Assembly (NCBI RefSeq): GCF_014356525.2
Contig: NC_052509.1
Location: 29,677,936 to 29,741,935, forward strand
DNA length: 64,000 bases
Reading direction: 5' to 3'
Source: Nilaparvata lugens
Lineage: Eukaryota; Arthropoda; Insecta; Hemiptera; Delphacidae
The position numbers were made by a program, and so were the translations under genes. The notes below the pieces were generated by a model. The model did not search any database, was not told where the DNA came from, and saw only the letters and a program-made list of their open reading frames with translations. Of this stretch, positions 1 to 10,904 are shown one piece after another. Every line of letters starts with the position of its first letter. The stretch's first letter is position 1.

Positions 1-643
1 ATAGAATCAAATAATATTAACCTTATTCAGAGCACTCAATATTTATCATCCTTTGATGATATTCATTCTATCAGCCAGAACAAGTATATTAAGAAATTAT
101 ATTAATAAGGTTCCAGTTATATCATATAAGGATCCAGAGAGCTTCAAGAACTGGCGTTGTAAGTTCTAAGGAATTTTGAAAGGGTATATTGGTGAATACT
201 TGTATTCACGACGAGCGTTTTAAGAATCAACTAGAAACAACTATAGTTGGTCCTGATTATTCTCTAGTGGTACATGGTTACTGATAATCAGTCATCAAAT
301 ATTCTTTTAATTTCCTTACTGGTATTCTTCAAGAACTTCATAGAAGCAGCGGTAAGAATTACCAATTACCGATCACTGAACCTTATGGTGATTATTTGTA
401 TTTATAAAATTCATGTTTCTACCACTGAGCTAGAGCTGAGGTTTGAACCCAGTAATTTTGCGAGCCGGAAGGCCTTAATTTTTTGTGAATTTATTCGCAA
501 AAGAGGGAATTTAGAGACTGCTCTTATAAATACCAGAAACATCGTATTATCTGTGAAGGAATTGCAATCCACAACTTCTCACAATAGCTTCATAACGTGG
601 GACTCTATCATAAGAGATAACCCCCCAGGAGCACAACTTCACA
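1..643 (+). repeat. 5' LTR of element A, 3' portion only
   Basis: Direct copy of 7547-8188 with a handful of single-base differences. The two copies diverge right after ACTTCACA, which fixes the LTR end at 643 (terminal CA). The start lies upstream of the window. A reading frame at 274-705 lies mostly in the LTR and changes its tail in the second copy, so I do not treat it as a gene. Confidence 0.85.
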
Positions 644-646
644 CAA

Positions 647-664
647 TGGCACCCAACCAGTGGA
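647..664 (+). other. Primer-binding site, tRNA-Lys-like
   Basis: TGGCACCCAACCAGTGGAGC starts three bases after the LTR end. It resembles the insect tRNA-Lys primer site TGGCGCCCAACGTGGGGC with several changes. Element C has a closer version at 55337. Minus-strand DNA synthesis would start here. Confidence 0.6.
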
Positions 665-1250
665 GCATGATGAAAAGCTTACCTACTCAATCTTACTATC
701 AATGATTAATGAAATTATTGATAAAACTGAAAACTGCAAGAAGCATAATCTGAAGTTGATTCAACAAGATATATCTGATAATCTATTGTAAGTTTCTGGC
801 TAAAATAATTGAGTTGCTCTTCAAATTAAAATTTTTCAAGCTGCATAAATACAGACAAACTATATCACACGAGTCTGATAACATAATTCTCATAATAGAG
901 GAAAAATTGGATGGAAATTTCCATAAAAGTTATAGTAAGATTTTGATTTTGATTTTTGAATCTAGACATTGTATGCTGACCAGGGTTATAGGTTATTTGA
1001 GGCATCACAATACTGTTGTTAGTAAGGAAGATAAGACCCTAACTAAAATTTTAAGAACTATATTAGTGTAATTTGTAAGCCATACCTGTCTATTGATGTC
1101 CGTTTAGTAATATATGTACATGACACTTGAAACTTTTAACACCACACAATTTTATCCAGAATAGGCACTATCACTGAATTCATTTTGATATTTCTGAAAT
1201 TTGGCAACACACTTGGCACTTTATTCGAAGTAATCCATAATAACGTCACC

Positions 1251-3269
1251 ATGAACCAGTCGCCAGCTAACTCACAAATTTCCTACTTCAGCGACCACCC
1301 CCAAAATTATGTAGCTACGACACCGGCCACTCAACAACCTCAGGACAATGCAGCGGAGACCCCACGAGAGAGAGAGGGAGGCAGCATATGCTCCATCAAT
1401 TTCGACCCGCAAAACTTGGCCCAATTGTCTTCTACGAAGATCGATAACGTCGTTGACGCGATTAATTCCGATGAGAGTCCGGCTGAGGGAGATGAGGGAG
1501 TGAGGGCGTCCAACTCGGTACCGGCGTCTCCGCAGATCGCTCCAAGCGTCGCCGAGGGAACAGAGAGTGCCGCCACCCAATCGCCATCTGACATGACCAG
1601 TCAACCACCACCCGCCGCCACCAACCTGGAAAAACGCAATATTACCTTAGACTCTTCAGTTGGCTGTGTTACAAATCACCTAATGAATGATTCCTCGAGT
1701 GAGTTTAAACTCATGATCAACCAAGCCATGGCAGAGTTGATGAAAGAGATAAAAGCAAGCCAGGATAAAGGGGAAGAAAATACCAAAATCATACAAAAAG
1801 ATGTCAAAGCTGTACAAGGAAGTGTGGAAAAAATGGAAGAGAAAGTTGAGGGAAAATTCTCTGAATTCAAGGAAGAAATGAAAAACATGATAGACATTAA
1901 AATAGATACTCAATCTGCAGTTATCAAAAAGCTAGAAACTCGTCTAGATGATGTCACCTGTCAAATAAATGAACGGTTGGATGACGTACCAAAGGAAGTT
2001 GAAAAACAGGTGGACGTATTGGGTAAGGAGCTGGGCACCGCTATCATGGGAACGGTCATGGGAAAGGTGTTAGAAAATAAGGGCGAGATAGAGTCGAAAG
2101 TGGAGGAAAATAATAAGAAAATAGTAGAAATAGTCAAGGAACAAAGTAACGTGCAGGCATGTATGGCAAATTTAGCGGAGGAGGGGGCAAAATCAAGAGA
2201 GAGATATGGCATGTTGGAGAATGCTATAGGCGGACAGCAGTTGAAGCTAACCGGATTGTATGATGAAGTGAATACACATAAGAAAATTATGAATGATAAA
2301 TGGATCGCAAATGAAGAACGAGTCTCCAGAATAGAGACACGTATGGAAAATATCCCGGTCAGCCGAGTGCAGTATACACCGAATGAAGTAGTAAACGGCA
2401 CTCAGCTTTTTCAAAGTCTTGGAAAATTCGATAATTCCTACCGTCATATGCAACCCAGACCATTCATAGATCAAATAAAAGCTATTCAGGAATTGATACC
2501 CACCTCTTGGTTAGTATGGCGTTTCCAACTGTCCAGTCTATTACTCGGCGAGCCACTGATGTTTTTCCAGAGCCGGATGCGAGACATCAATAGCCTGGAG
2601 GACTTCATCTCCCAATTCCTGCAGCAGTATTGGAGCAAACGTAAGCAGATGGACGCACTATCAGAGATCATATCGTGCACATATGATAATAGAGGCAGAC
2701 AGTCATATACTGAATTTGTAGCTAAGATGATGTGTAAGAATTCGCAATTAGACGAATCTTTAGCGGATACATCATTAGCAAATATATTAACAAAAAAGCT
2801 TCCTTACAATGTTCGCATGACACTAGCAGTATCTTCGATTTCCAGTTGCAAAGAATTAATGGAACATTTACACTGTATCCAATCTGTTACTTCTGAATCC
2901 AGTCAGGTAAACGACCATACAGGAGATTTCAATCATTCTCATCATAATAGCAACAGCTACAGAAAAAATAATAATGGTGAGAATCAAATGTCAAATGTCG
3001 GAGCAAACACTCGATATCAAAAATACCCTGAAAATACTAGCAGAGTTCAATCATTTGATAATAATTATAGAAATAAGTTTCAATACCGAAACAGTAAACA
3101 GCATCACAAAGAGGCATATTATGATAACAGAGATCGCTGGAATAGAAATAATAAACGGAAAATAACCTTCACAAAACAGGATGAAAATAAACAAAATCAT
3201 AACCAAACAAATACATCTTATACAATAGCACATACAACAAGGACAACAAAAAAATCAACATGCAAATGA
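1251..3269 (+). CDS. gag: Gag protein of element A (coiled coil plus capsid)
   Basis: Structural Gag of an LTR retrotransposon. The frame is open from 1185, but the ATG at 1251 sits in a good CACCATGA context and is preferred, giving 672 residues. Residues 1-150 are Pro/Ser/Thr-rich and acidic. About 160-360 are heptad-like, Lys/Glu-rich coiled coil. About 380-545 resemble a Gypsy capsid (Retrotrans_gag type), with FIDQIK, PTSWLVWRFQL, FISQFLQQYW and LTKKLPYNV. The tail is Asn/Gln/Arg-rich and basic, a likely nucleic-acid-binding part, but has no CCHC knuckle. Element B at 19.1-19.6 kb carries a clear relative of the capsid part. The frame is intact, so this copy may still make protein. The stop lies just after an A7 run, and the +1 frame continues as ORF2. 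Confidence 0.85.
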   Translation: MNQSPANSQISYFSDHPQNYVATTPATQQPQDNAAETPREREGGSICSINFDPQNLAQLSSTKIDNVVDAINSDESPAEGDEGVRASNSVPASPQIAPSVAEGTESAATQSPSDMTSQPPPAATNLEKRNITLDSSVGCVTNHLMNDSSSEFKLMINQAMAELMKEIKASQDKGEENTKIIQKDVKAVQGSVEKMEEKVEGKFSEFKEEMKNMIDIKIDTQSAVIKKLETRLDDVTCQINERLDDVPKEVEKQVDVLGKELGTAIMGTVMGKVLENKGEIESKVEENNKKIVEIVKEQSNVQACMANLAEEGAKSRERYGMLENAIGGQQLKLTGLYDEVNTHKKIMNDKWIANEERVSRIETRMENIPVSRVQYTPNEVVNGTQLFQSLGKFDNSYRHMQPRPFIDQIKAIQELIPTSWLVWRFQLSSLLLGEPLMFFQSRMRDINSLEDFISQFLQQYWSKRKQMDALSEIISCTYDNRGRQSYTEFVAKMMCKNSQLDESLADTSLANILTKKLPYNVRMTLAVSSISSCKELMEHLHCIQSVTSESSQVNDHTGDFNHSHHNSNSYRKNNNGENQMSNVGANTRYQKYPENTSRVQSFDNNYRNKFQYRNSKQHHKEAYYDNRDRWNRNNKRKITFTKQDENKQNHNQTNTSYTIAHTTRTTKKSTCK

Positions 3270-3894
3270 CCCACCACCAGACACACAGGAGCCCATACAA
3301 GACAGCCTACCAACACCAAAAACCACCGCCCACCATGAAATTAAAACACCCCGCAAGCATCAGCCTCTATTAGGCATACTATTTCCCACTGAAGAACCAT
3401 CACCTCAGGAGGAGCAACCCGCCACCGAGGAACACCAGGTTACAGTAGAGGAATTATGTAATATGGAGCCCACATGCGATCAACCCGTTTTGAACGCCAC
3501 ACCCGCGCATCAAGGGACCACCACCAAGCATCCGCGCACCGAGCCTACACCCGCGCATCAATCGACCCCACCGAGGCACACCGAGGACGGGAAGGAAGAC
3601 ACCAGTGAGTACCGGGAGGACAACATGCAGGATCGGAGGAACGCCCACTGCAAGGCCCGGAGACGGAAACGCCCGAGGCAGACACCGGACGACCGACTGC
3701 AGGACGGACTACCAGAAAAAATAAGTATGCACCGCAAGGCCCCGGAGGCGGAAAGTCAGGCGGAAGAAAAAGAAGTACCGCGCGCGACGATGGAGGCCGC
3801 ATGCACGCTTCAAGAGGCAACGGAGGACACCGGACCGAGACCAGGATGGAGGACAGAGGATCGACGGCATGCATCCGCGGCACATTCGCTTTAA
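3229..3894 (+). CDS. ORF2 of element A, Pro-rich then basic linker
   Basis: Open in the +1 frame relative to Gag from 3229, overlapping the Gag end by about 40 bp; the first ATG is at 3463. An A7 run at 3248-3254 lies in the overlap, so a +1 frameshift, or simply a one-base length change in the run, would fuse it to Gag. The product is Pro/Glu/Gln-rich to about residue 80 and then strongly Arg/Lys/Glu-rich. The motif LLGILFPTEEPSP has a counterpart in element B near 20050 (LLNLLFPP), which supports real coding in the past. It resembles no enzyme I know. The GC content is much higher than the surroundings. It overlaps ORF3 by 26 bp. Confidence 0.55.
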   Translation, partial: HIQQGQQKNQHANDPPPDTQEPIQDSLPTPKTTAHHEIKTPRKHQPLLGILFPTEEPSPQEEQPATEEHQVTVEELCNMEPTCDQPVLNATPAHQGTTTKHPRTEPTPAHQSTPPRHTEDGKEDTSEYREDNMQDRRNAHCKARRRKRPRQTPDDRLQDGLPEKISMHRKAPEAESQAEEKEVPRATMEAACTLQEATEDTGPRPGWRTEDRRHASAAHSL

Positions 3895-4519
3895 AGCAGA
3901 AGATCAGCGATGTGACCGGCAAAATGGATCTAATAAATGGAATGAAACTGGAGCTACTGGAAGGACTAATATGGATTCATACAGGGTTAAAAACGGAACT
4001 GAAAGGAAAACTACGATTGAAACATGCATGGATGATAATAATAAAGTGGACTATTTATGGAGGTTGATAAAGGATGGAAAGTGTTTAATAAGATTAAAAG
4101 AAATAAGAAATTATAATAAGAGAGTGAAAGTACCTGACTATTACATGTTGAGAGATTATATTGTTAAAGAAATGATAAATGTTCTGATATATTGTATACT
4201 ATTTGTTATGGCTGTGATATGGATAAAGGACTGCGTTGTAGGTATGATAGAAGATATTATGTTGTTGTTATTAGAAGAATCTATTATTGATGATGGGAAA
4301 GGTAATATTATAAAAATGTTTATTGTTGTGAGCCTACTAATTTATAACGAACTGAAACCGAGAATATTAGATGAAAATAAGAGGAAAGATGAATTAAGAC
4401 TACAGGATGAATCGGAAAAGAACAGATTAAAAGAAACTACCAATAATGAAACAAAGAATTGTTTGAAAAGGTATACAAGATACCGGGGTTTTATATTTAT
4501 GAAGAATAAATCATCATAA
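3869..4519 (+). CDS. ORF3 of element A, unknown protein conserved with element B
   Basis: 216 residues, starting MHPRHIRFK. The middle has DGKCLIRLK, then VPDYYML, then a hydrophobic stretch (about residues 105-150, containing INVLIYCILFVMAVIW) that could be a membrane helix, and it ends LKRYTRYRGFIFMK. Element B (20522-21132) keeps MHPRHKRFK, DGKC, RLK, VPEYYMM, NVLIYCI, MAVI, DC and KKYTRYRGFKFMK in the same order, although the DNA has diverged a lot. Element C keeps only the HxRFK-type motif, in four tandem copies. I recognise no family. It is not an obvious envelope protein: there is no signal peptide, and too few Cys residues or glycosylation sites. It lies between Gag/ORF2 and the integrase remnant, where pol would be expected. 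Confidence 0.65.
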   Translation: MHPRHIRFKAEDQRCDRQNGSNKWNETGATGRTNMDSYRVKNGTERKTTIETCMDDNNKVDYLWRLIKDGKCLIRLKEIRNYNKRVKVPDYYMLRDYIVKEMINVLIYCILFVMAVIWIKDCVVGMIEDIMLLLLEESIIDDGKGNIIKMFIVVSLLIYNELKPRILDENKRKDELRLQDESEKNRLKETTNNETKNCLKRYTRYRGFIFMKNKSS

Positions 4520-4552
4520 GGACAGCCTCATCTATAAGTAACAACCGGACAG

Positions 4553-4798
4553 TACGGTAGCAAATCCAAACAGTTTAAATACAGTGTCGGAGATGAAATA
4601 CTTTTAAAAAGCCATAGATTATCCAATGCATTGGAAAAAACTACCAGAAAATTCTTCCATATTTACACTGGACCATACAAAATTGCAGCCGTAACTGAAC
4701 GTAATACCGTTCAGTTGTATGAAGAAAGCAAACCAAATTTAACTTGGTGGGAAAATATTTCTAATCTCAAACCGTATTATCGAGACAATAAGCGATAA
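4553..4798 (+). pseudogene. Integrase C-terminal remnant of element A
   Basis: Reading the frame of ORF3 beyond its stop and one more stop gives about 80 residues typical of the end of a Gypsy integrase: VGDEILLKSHRLSNA, then KFFHIYTGPYKI (the GPY/F module), then ENISNLKPYYRD and a stop. The catalytic core is missing, so an internal deletion removed pol up to this point. Element B ends similarly, with KFYKPYH just before a stop near 21260. Confidence 0.75.
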
Positions 4799-5451
4799 GA
4801 ATATAAACAATAATATTTGGATTCATGGACCTACCTGTCAACAAATACGTACCAAACAAACACCAGGCAACACACTTATTTCGCAGACGAGTATCCACTT
4901 CGAACAACAACACCTGAAAATAAAGAAATAAAAAATTTAGAAACCATTTTTAACACCTTTCTTATTAGTGAAACAAGAGAATAAATAACTTCTAATGTTA
5001 AAAGCCAACTTACCTTCATGTAGCAGGAAGAAACATCAAGATGGCGACAAGTGACAAACCGAAGCCAACGTAAACCAGCTGTACACTACGAAAACCAGAG
5101 TAGTCAATGCCTATTAAATCATCAAAGTTGATACCCCGAATAAGAAGATCAAGTGTCATATAAATGTGAATTGCATGTAGAGATATTATAAAAATATTAT
5201 ATTATTATTATTTATGTATAAACTATTAAGAAAATCACTAAAATTATCCGCCAAATGATCAAACCGCATAGTTACCACCAAAAGCATTAATCCCAAGTCT
5301 CAATGTATTAGAGGAATAAGAAGTTCTTGTTGATAAAACCTACCAAAGATTATCCTTAAAAAATATCCATTATATGAAAACAAAGCCCAATTTCTGCAAG
5401 AGAATGAAATGAAAATGTACAAGTCACTGTTCTATGTTGAGGGAGAAAATA
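4799..5451 (+). other. 3' non-coding part of element A with candidate polypurine tract
   Basis: No reading frame of note. GAGGGAGAAAATA at 5439-5451 is a plausible polypurine tract directly before TGTTATACTC, the proposed LTR start. The assignment is inferred: the left LTR is cut off, so its start cannot be compared. Confidence 0.4.
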
Positions 5452-8187
5452 TGTTATACTCTGCAAGTCGGAGAATTATCAGTTTGTTAGGTTGGCAATG
5501 ATTTTGCACCAACATTCAAATATGCTTCTGGCCTGAGGGCAGAGCGTGGATCAGAAAAAAGATTTATATTATGTATGGAGGAGGAGATAGTTTATATTGT
5601 GTATTGTGTGTAGAAGGAGATTGGCCGATGTAAGGCGTATGTATTTGAATTGAATTTATTTATTGTTGTATATGTTGTTGAATTGTTAGGAGGTAAGATT
5701 CTCAGTAGAGTTATTAGCAGACTTTGTAACATATATGATTTCTGATCCAAAACCAACTGGATCATAAAATTTATATTATATTCTCGAATTGTCGTTTTAA
5801 ATCAGAAATCAGAGGGCGTTTTGTGTCACGTGGTAATTTGAAACCACCAAATTTTTCTAAATGAGCCAATAAAATGTAATAGAACTATAAAATTGGAAAG
5901 AAGGTTAGACCTATCTAAAGAGTAAATCAACTCAAATCAAGTATTATTAGTGATTAGGAGTAATAGCATTATCAACAAACGATAAGAAAACATGTATTAT
6001 TGTGATTTAATAATTATGAGAACCCATTGGTAAGATCAAAAAATTATAAAGCGGCATAATTATTATTGGCGGATTACAAAAAAATAAAATAAAATGCATG
6101 AACATTGAGGTTAGAGTTACTTGTTTACGTTTTGAAAAGAATTAGTCGATCTTGGATAAATCGATAATTATCCGAACCAATACTGAACGAATCAGCTGAT
6201 TATTCGATCAACCCATATGACCGGTTGAATCATATAAAATTCACTCATAAAGATATATTATGTATACTAAAGGGAGTCGATGTGTAGAATTACAAACAAC
6301 TATTATTTCTATATAAATATTTATTACAATCCAAAAAAGCATGATAAATCAAGAGTATACAAAACTCATATAAAAAACTAAATGTATTATCTATTAAAAT
6401 CATATGTTACGATTTATTTATGAATTCAATTTAAGATAAACACTCCATATATTTGTATGAAAACTTCTTTTATTTAATTTTTTCTATTATAAAGCCGAGG
6501 AAGCCCTGATTCCCAAGGCAACCAATTGTATTGAGTCTATTAAATTGAAGGCCAATCAGAGAGTAGCTTATAGAATTATTCTAGGAAGAAGCAAATTTTT
6601 CTGAAAACCTTTTTCTTCTGGCTTAAGATCCCACCTCGAGAGGATGCACATGGAGTTTAGGGTCTTTTCTTATTCCTTTTAGAAATTTTTTAATGAATTA
6701 TTAAGCCAAACCCTTTTTTAAATGTAATGTATGTTTGTTGAATGTTAATTGTTTGTGAACTCAGTGCTGTCAAGGAGTTCGTAATTGTAAAGATTCCCAT
6801 AAAAATAGCTTTAATTCGAAAGAAATTTATAAAAATCTGGATCACGCGTTAGCCCAGCAGTGACGAAAAGGAGCCTGCCCAATTAATTATTGGAAATAAT
6901 TAATTCAATCCACGAGAACATCTAGAACTTCAGTCAGTGAGTGATAAGTCAAACCAAATGAGCTCATTTTTTCTGCGTTCAGTGGGGTATTAATTAACAA
7001 AAAAGCGCTATTTCAATTAATTTGAATTAAAATTAAGAGTCACCACGTGTTGAACAATATCACATAGTTCATAAGAACATTTATAAATTTATTTATTATA
7101 TGTAGGAAGCTTACTTCCATGCACAGCCCGAACTCATATGAATCCCTGAGATCTCATGTTTGAATATTAATTTATTAATTATAAATTTGTTTGTTGAACC
7201 AAGTATAGTATATCAAACCTATAGACCGAACAGGTTTTTATTTGCAGAATTTCGTATTGATTGGAAGTCTAAATATCAGCATTAAATATAATATATTTAT
7301 AAATTTGAAACATACTATTGTGAATATTAGCGAAACCTGTGATAATTACTCAGATTCTAGAAAACATTTATTTAAGTAAATTATAGTTATACCGAATATT
7401 TTATGCACATCTTTTTTATGGGAATATATTTTGTGTTTTATGTCAGCATACAAACTTATAGAATTTTTTATTATATCCTAACTCATCTTGTGTTATATAG
7501 TTGAGCTGTTTTGGTACCAACAAATATTTAGCAGCACTTAAAATCATAGAATCAAATAATATTAACCTTATTCAGAGCACTCAATATTTATCATCCTTTG
7601 ATGATATTCATTCTATCAGCCAGAACAAGTATATTAAGAAATTATATTAATAAGGTTCAGTTATATCATATAAGGATCCAGAGATCTTCAAGAACTGGCG
7701 TTGTAAGTTCTAAGGAATTTTGAAAGGGTATATTGGTGAATACTTGTATTCACGACGAGCGTTTTAAGAATCAACTAGAAACAACTATAGTTGGTCCTGA
7801 TTATTCTCTAGTGGTACATGGTCACTGATAATCAGTCATCAAATATTCTTTTAATTTCCTTACTGGTATTCTTCAAGAACTTCATAGAAGCAGCGGTAAG
7901 AATTACCAATTACCGATCACTGAACCTTATGGTGATTATTTGTATTTATAAAATTCATGTTTCTACTACTGAGCTAGAGCTGAGGTTTGAACCCAGTAAT
8001 TTTGCGAGCCGGAAGGCCTTAATTTTTTGTGAATTTATTCGCAAAAGAGGGAATTTAGAGACTGCTCTTATAAATACCAGAAACATCGTATTATCTGTGA
8101 AGGAATTGCAATCCACAACTTCTCACAATAGCTTCATAACGTGGGACTCTATCATAAGAGATAACCCCCACAGGAGCACAACTTCAC

Positions 8188-8188
<1 letters not shown>
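5452..8188 (+). repeat. 3' LTR of element A
   Basis: The part 7547-8188 is proven by identity to 1-643. The start at 5452 is a proposal based on a polypurine tract followed by TG; it would give an LTR of about 2.7 kb, similar to the long LTRs of elements C (2418 bp) and D (about 2490 bp). The end ACTTCACA is at 8188. AT-rich; I see no credible gene inside. Confidence 0.6.
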
Positions 8189-8219
<31 letters not shown>

Positions 8220-8280
8220 ACACACACACACACACACACAACACACACACACACACACACAACACCACACACACACACAC

Positions 8281-8326
<46 letters not shown>

Positions 8327-8432
8327 ACACACACACACACCACACACACCACACAACACACACACACACACACACACACACCACACACACACCACACACA
8401 CACAACACACACACACACACACACACACACCA

Positions 8433-8470
<38 letters not shown>

Positions 8471-8479
8471 CCACACACA

Positions 8480-8510
<31 letters not shown>

Positions 8511-8563
8511 CAACACACACAACACACACACACACACACACGCGCACACGCGCACACACACAC

Positions 8564-8599
<36 letters not shown>

Positions 8600-8610
8600 A
8601 CACACACACA

Positions 8611-8648
<38 letters not shown>

Positions 8649-8656
8649 TTACACAA
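8189..8656. repeat. Long (AC)n microsatellite
   Basis: About 470 bp of AC dinucleotides broken by occasional CC or AA steps and one CGCGCACACGCGC block. It starts exactly at the 3' LTR end of element A. The long Thr/His and Cys/Val reading frames across it are artefacts of the repeat. Confidence 0.95.
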
Positions 8657-8684
8657 AACTTAAAACTATGTACGGAGTGGTTGC

Positions 8685-10850
8685 TGTTTTTTTTTCATAT
8701 TTAGTTCAATTTTATTCATAGTTAACGTTTCGTTTTTTTTTTCAAAGTGCTGATGTAATCAGACCATAAATGAATGTGTTTTGAAGAAAGAGACAGTGAT
8801 TTAAATTTGATACTGTCTTACTGTTAACGCATACCGGACGGGATTTGTGAGTTCAATGATCATCGATTGTTGCAGTGTTCATGTCGTGTAATGTGTAAAT
8901 TATACCAAATTTAGACCTATATTAATCTAGTAAAAAAATAATTCGGGTTGTCTAGTTGTAATATGAATTTCTTGATTTCTTTTCTAAATAACTGATGTGA
9001 CGTCATTTTCCTTGTTGTTACTGGAAGTGAATTGAATATTTTTATAGCTATGTATTTGAAGTGTTGTCTGGAATGTTCTAATCTTGGTTTTGGGAGGTTA
9101 ATGTCCTGTGAATTCCTGAGTTTTATTCTTCCTCTCATCTGTTGAATATCAAAATTATTTTCAGCTAAATCCAGCAATGCTTTGAATAGAAAAGAATGTC
9201 TCACTGATAATATTGATAGTTCTCTGAAGAGCATCATTGAACTATATTGTTTAGGTTTATTACAAATTATTTTTAATATATGTTTCTGACCAGTAATCAC
9301 AGGTTTAATATGAACATTGTATGCACTCCCATAGCATATTATTCCATAATTTATTTTTGAACCAATAATTGCATGGTATAATTGTAACAATACTTCTTTT
9401 GGACATAACTGTCTGAGGTAATAGAACTTCCTTATGTATACAAATAGCTCATTTTTTATCTTCTGTACATGATCTGACCAAGTGAGCCTACTATCCAATA
9501 TGAGGCCCAGATACTTAACTGTACGTGCTTGTTTTATTGTTTCACAGTTACACAATATATTATTCACTTGTTGCGCACAATCTAATTTATGGAAGTAAAT
9601 ACTAGTTAACTCCTGATCCATGTTTTGAATATTAAATTGTATTATATTAGATTTGTCTGTGTTGATAGTTAATTTATTTTCGCAAAACCACCAACTAAGG
9701 TGCTCAAGATCCATTTCTGATTTATTTTTAAGTTCTTGATTTCTTTTGGCCGAATAAAATATAACTGTATCATCTGCAAAAGATGTAATCTTTCCCTGTA
9801 AGTCACCATCCGTCAAATCGTTAATAAAGACCAGGAATAAAGTACTTGATAACACAGATCCTTGAGGAATACCTATGGTAATGTCCCCGGGTTTACTCAA
9901 CGTATCGTTAATTCTGACCCTTTGACTCCTATTAGATAGGTAGCATCTTAACCAATCATTGGCAATTCCTCTTACTCCTGATAAATCAAGTTTTTTTAGA
10001 AGCATGTTTTTATCAATAGCATCATATGCTCTAGATATATCAAGAAACAGAGCTGCACACTTATTATTAACACTAAAACTGTCATTCATTTTTGAAATGA
10101 TATTTTTAATTGCCGCTTCTGTACTTCTTCCTCAACGGAAACCATATTGGTTATCACTAAAAAAGTTATTATTTTTATAAAAGTTTTCAAGTCTAATCTT
10201 GAATATTTTTTCTAAAATCTTGGAAAAACCCGGTAAAAGTGAAATTGGGCGGAACTGATCTATGTTTTTACAATTTGGCTTTTTAGGAATAGGTATAACT
10301 ACGCTGGGTTTGAACATACTTGGGAATTTTCCTTTGGCAATACTCAGGTTAATTAGATCGGTTAATTTGTTCAAATAATTCATGTAAGTTTTTTTAATCA
10401 TGCTTGTGCTTATTCCATCTACACCTGGCGGAGATTTATTTTTCAATTTTCTTATCATACTTGCTCTTTCCTCCGGATTTGTAGGGTGGAGAAAAATTGA
10501 ATTTGTTGGAGATTTGTACGGAAACCTTATTTTTGATATTCTAGCAGACTCTTCCCTGGTTTGCAATGTGGTTTGTTCTAATTCATCATTCATTTTATTC
10601 ACAACATTTGGAAAATAAGAATTGAACGAATTAGAAATTTTATTACTATCATGTATGCTATTTCCCTGCTCATCAACAATCAGTTTTAATGGTTCTTCAT
10701 TTTTTTCCAATCCTATTAACGCGTCAATTGTTTTCCACGTCTTTCTAATGTTTCCCTGGCTTTCTCTAAACAGTTTTGAATAATAATATTGTTTTCTTTC
10801 TCTCATTTCATTGAGTAAGTTATTTTTGAATGTATTGTATATTTGTCATA
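8685..10850 (-). mobile_element. LINE fragment H (jockey/CR1-like), 5'-truncated
   Basis: Contains the reverse-transcriptase region of a non-LTR retrotransposon followed by about 220 bp of 3' UTR ending in an A-rich tail (T8 on the + strand at about 8687). Homology stops near 10850, so the endonuclease and ORF1 are missing, as is usual for 5'-truncated insertions. It lies between the (AC)n array and the first copy of the unrecognised gene. Confidence 0.8.
8917..10806 (-). pseudogene. LINE reverse transcriptase (truncated, one in-frame TGA)
   Basis: One frame of about 630 codons broken by a single TGA at 10132-10134, within the FR-GRSTEA motif (CGA to TGA is likely). Motifs in order: SPPGVDGIS, FRPISLLPGFSKILEKI, NQYGFR, FLDISRAYDAIDK, GIPQGSVLSSTLFLVFINDL, the catalytic SFADDTVIFYS, then LTINTDKS and KYLGLILDSRLTW. 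This is the normal RT order of jockey/CR1-type LINEs. No endonuclease precedes it. It is probably inactive, but only lightly damaged. Confidence 0.85.
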
Positions 10851-10904
10851 CTAATGTCATACTTTCAAGGTTATGTTCTGTTTGGCGATAGCCAATGAGT
10901 ACCT

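Larger units (their letters stand above)
1..8188 (+). mobile_element. LTR retrotransposon A, polymerase-deleted, Gypsy-type
   Basis: Bases 1-643 recur almost identically at 7547-8188, so two direct LTR copies flank an internal region. The left LTR is cut by the window start. Internal order is primer site, Gag, ORF2, ORF3, a scrap of integrase C-terminus, a non-coding 3' part and then the 3' LTR. Protease, reverse transcriptase, RNase H and the integrase core are absent, so the element must be non-autonomous (inference). Element B at 16.9-24.8 kb has the same order. The right target-site duplication would lie in the (AC)n array; the left one is outside the window. Confidence 0.85.

Noticed and set aside
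274..705. 143-codon frame, repeated at 7818
   Set aside because: Lies mostly in the LTR; the end differs between copies and runs into unrelated sequence. No motif.
1272..2680. Several minus-strand frames opposite gag A
   Set aside because: Shadows of the Gag coding frame without features of their own.
3545..3922. 125-codon minus-strand frame
   Set aside because: Antisense of the GC-rich ORF2; the Cys/Pro-rich look follows from composition.
3869..4519. ORF3 as an envelope protein
   Set aside because: No signal peptide, furin site, Cys pattern or glycosylation pattern; only one moderate hydrophobic stretch.
8123..8663. Long Thr/His and Cys/Val reading frames
   Set aside because: They are translations of the (AC)n repeat.
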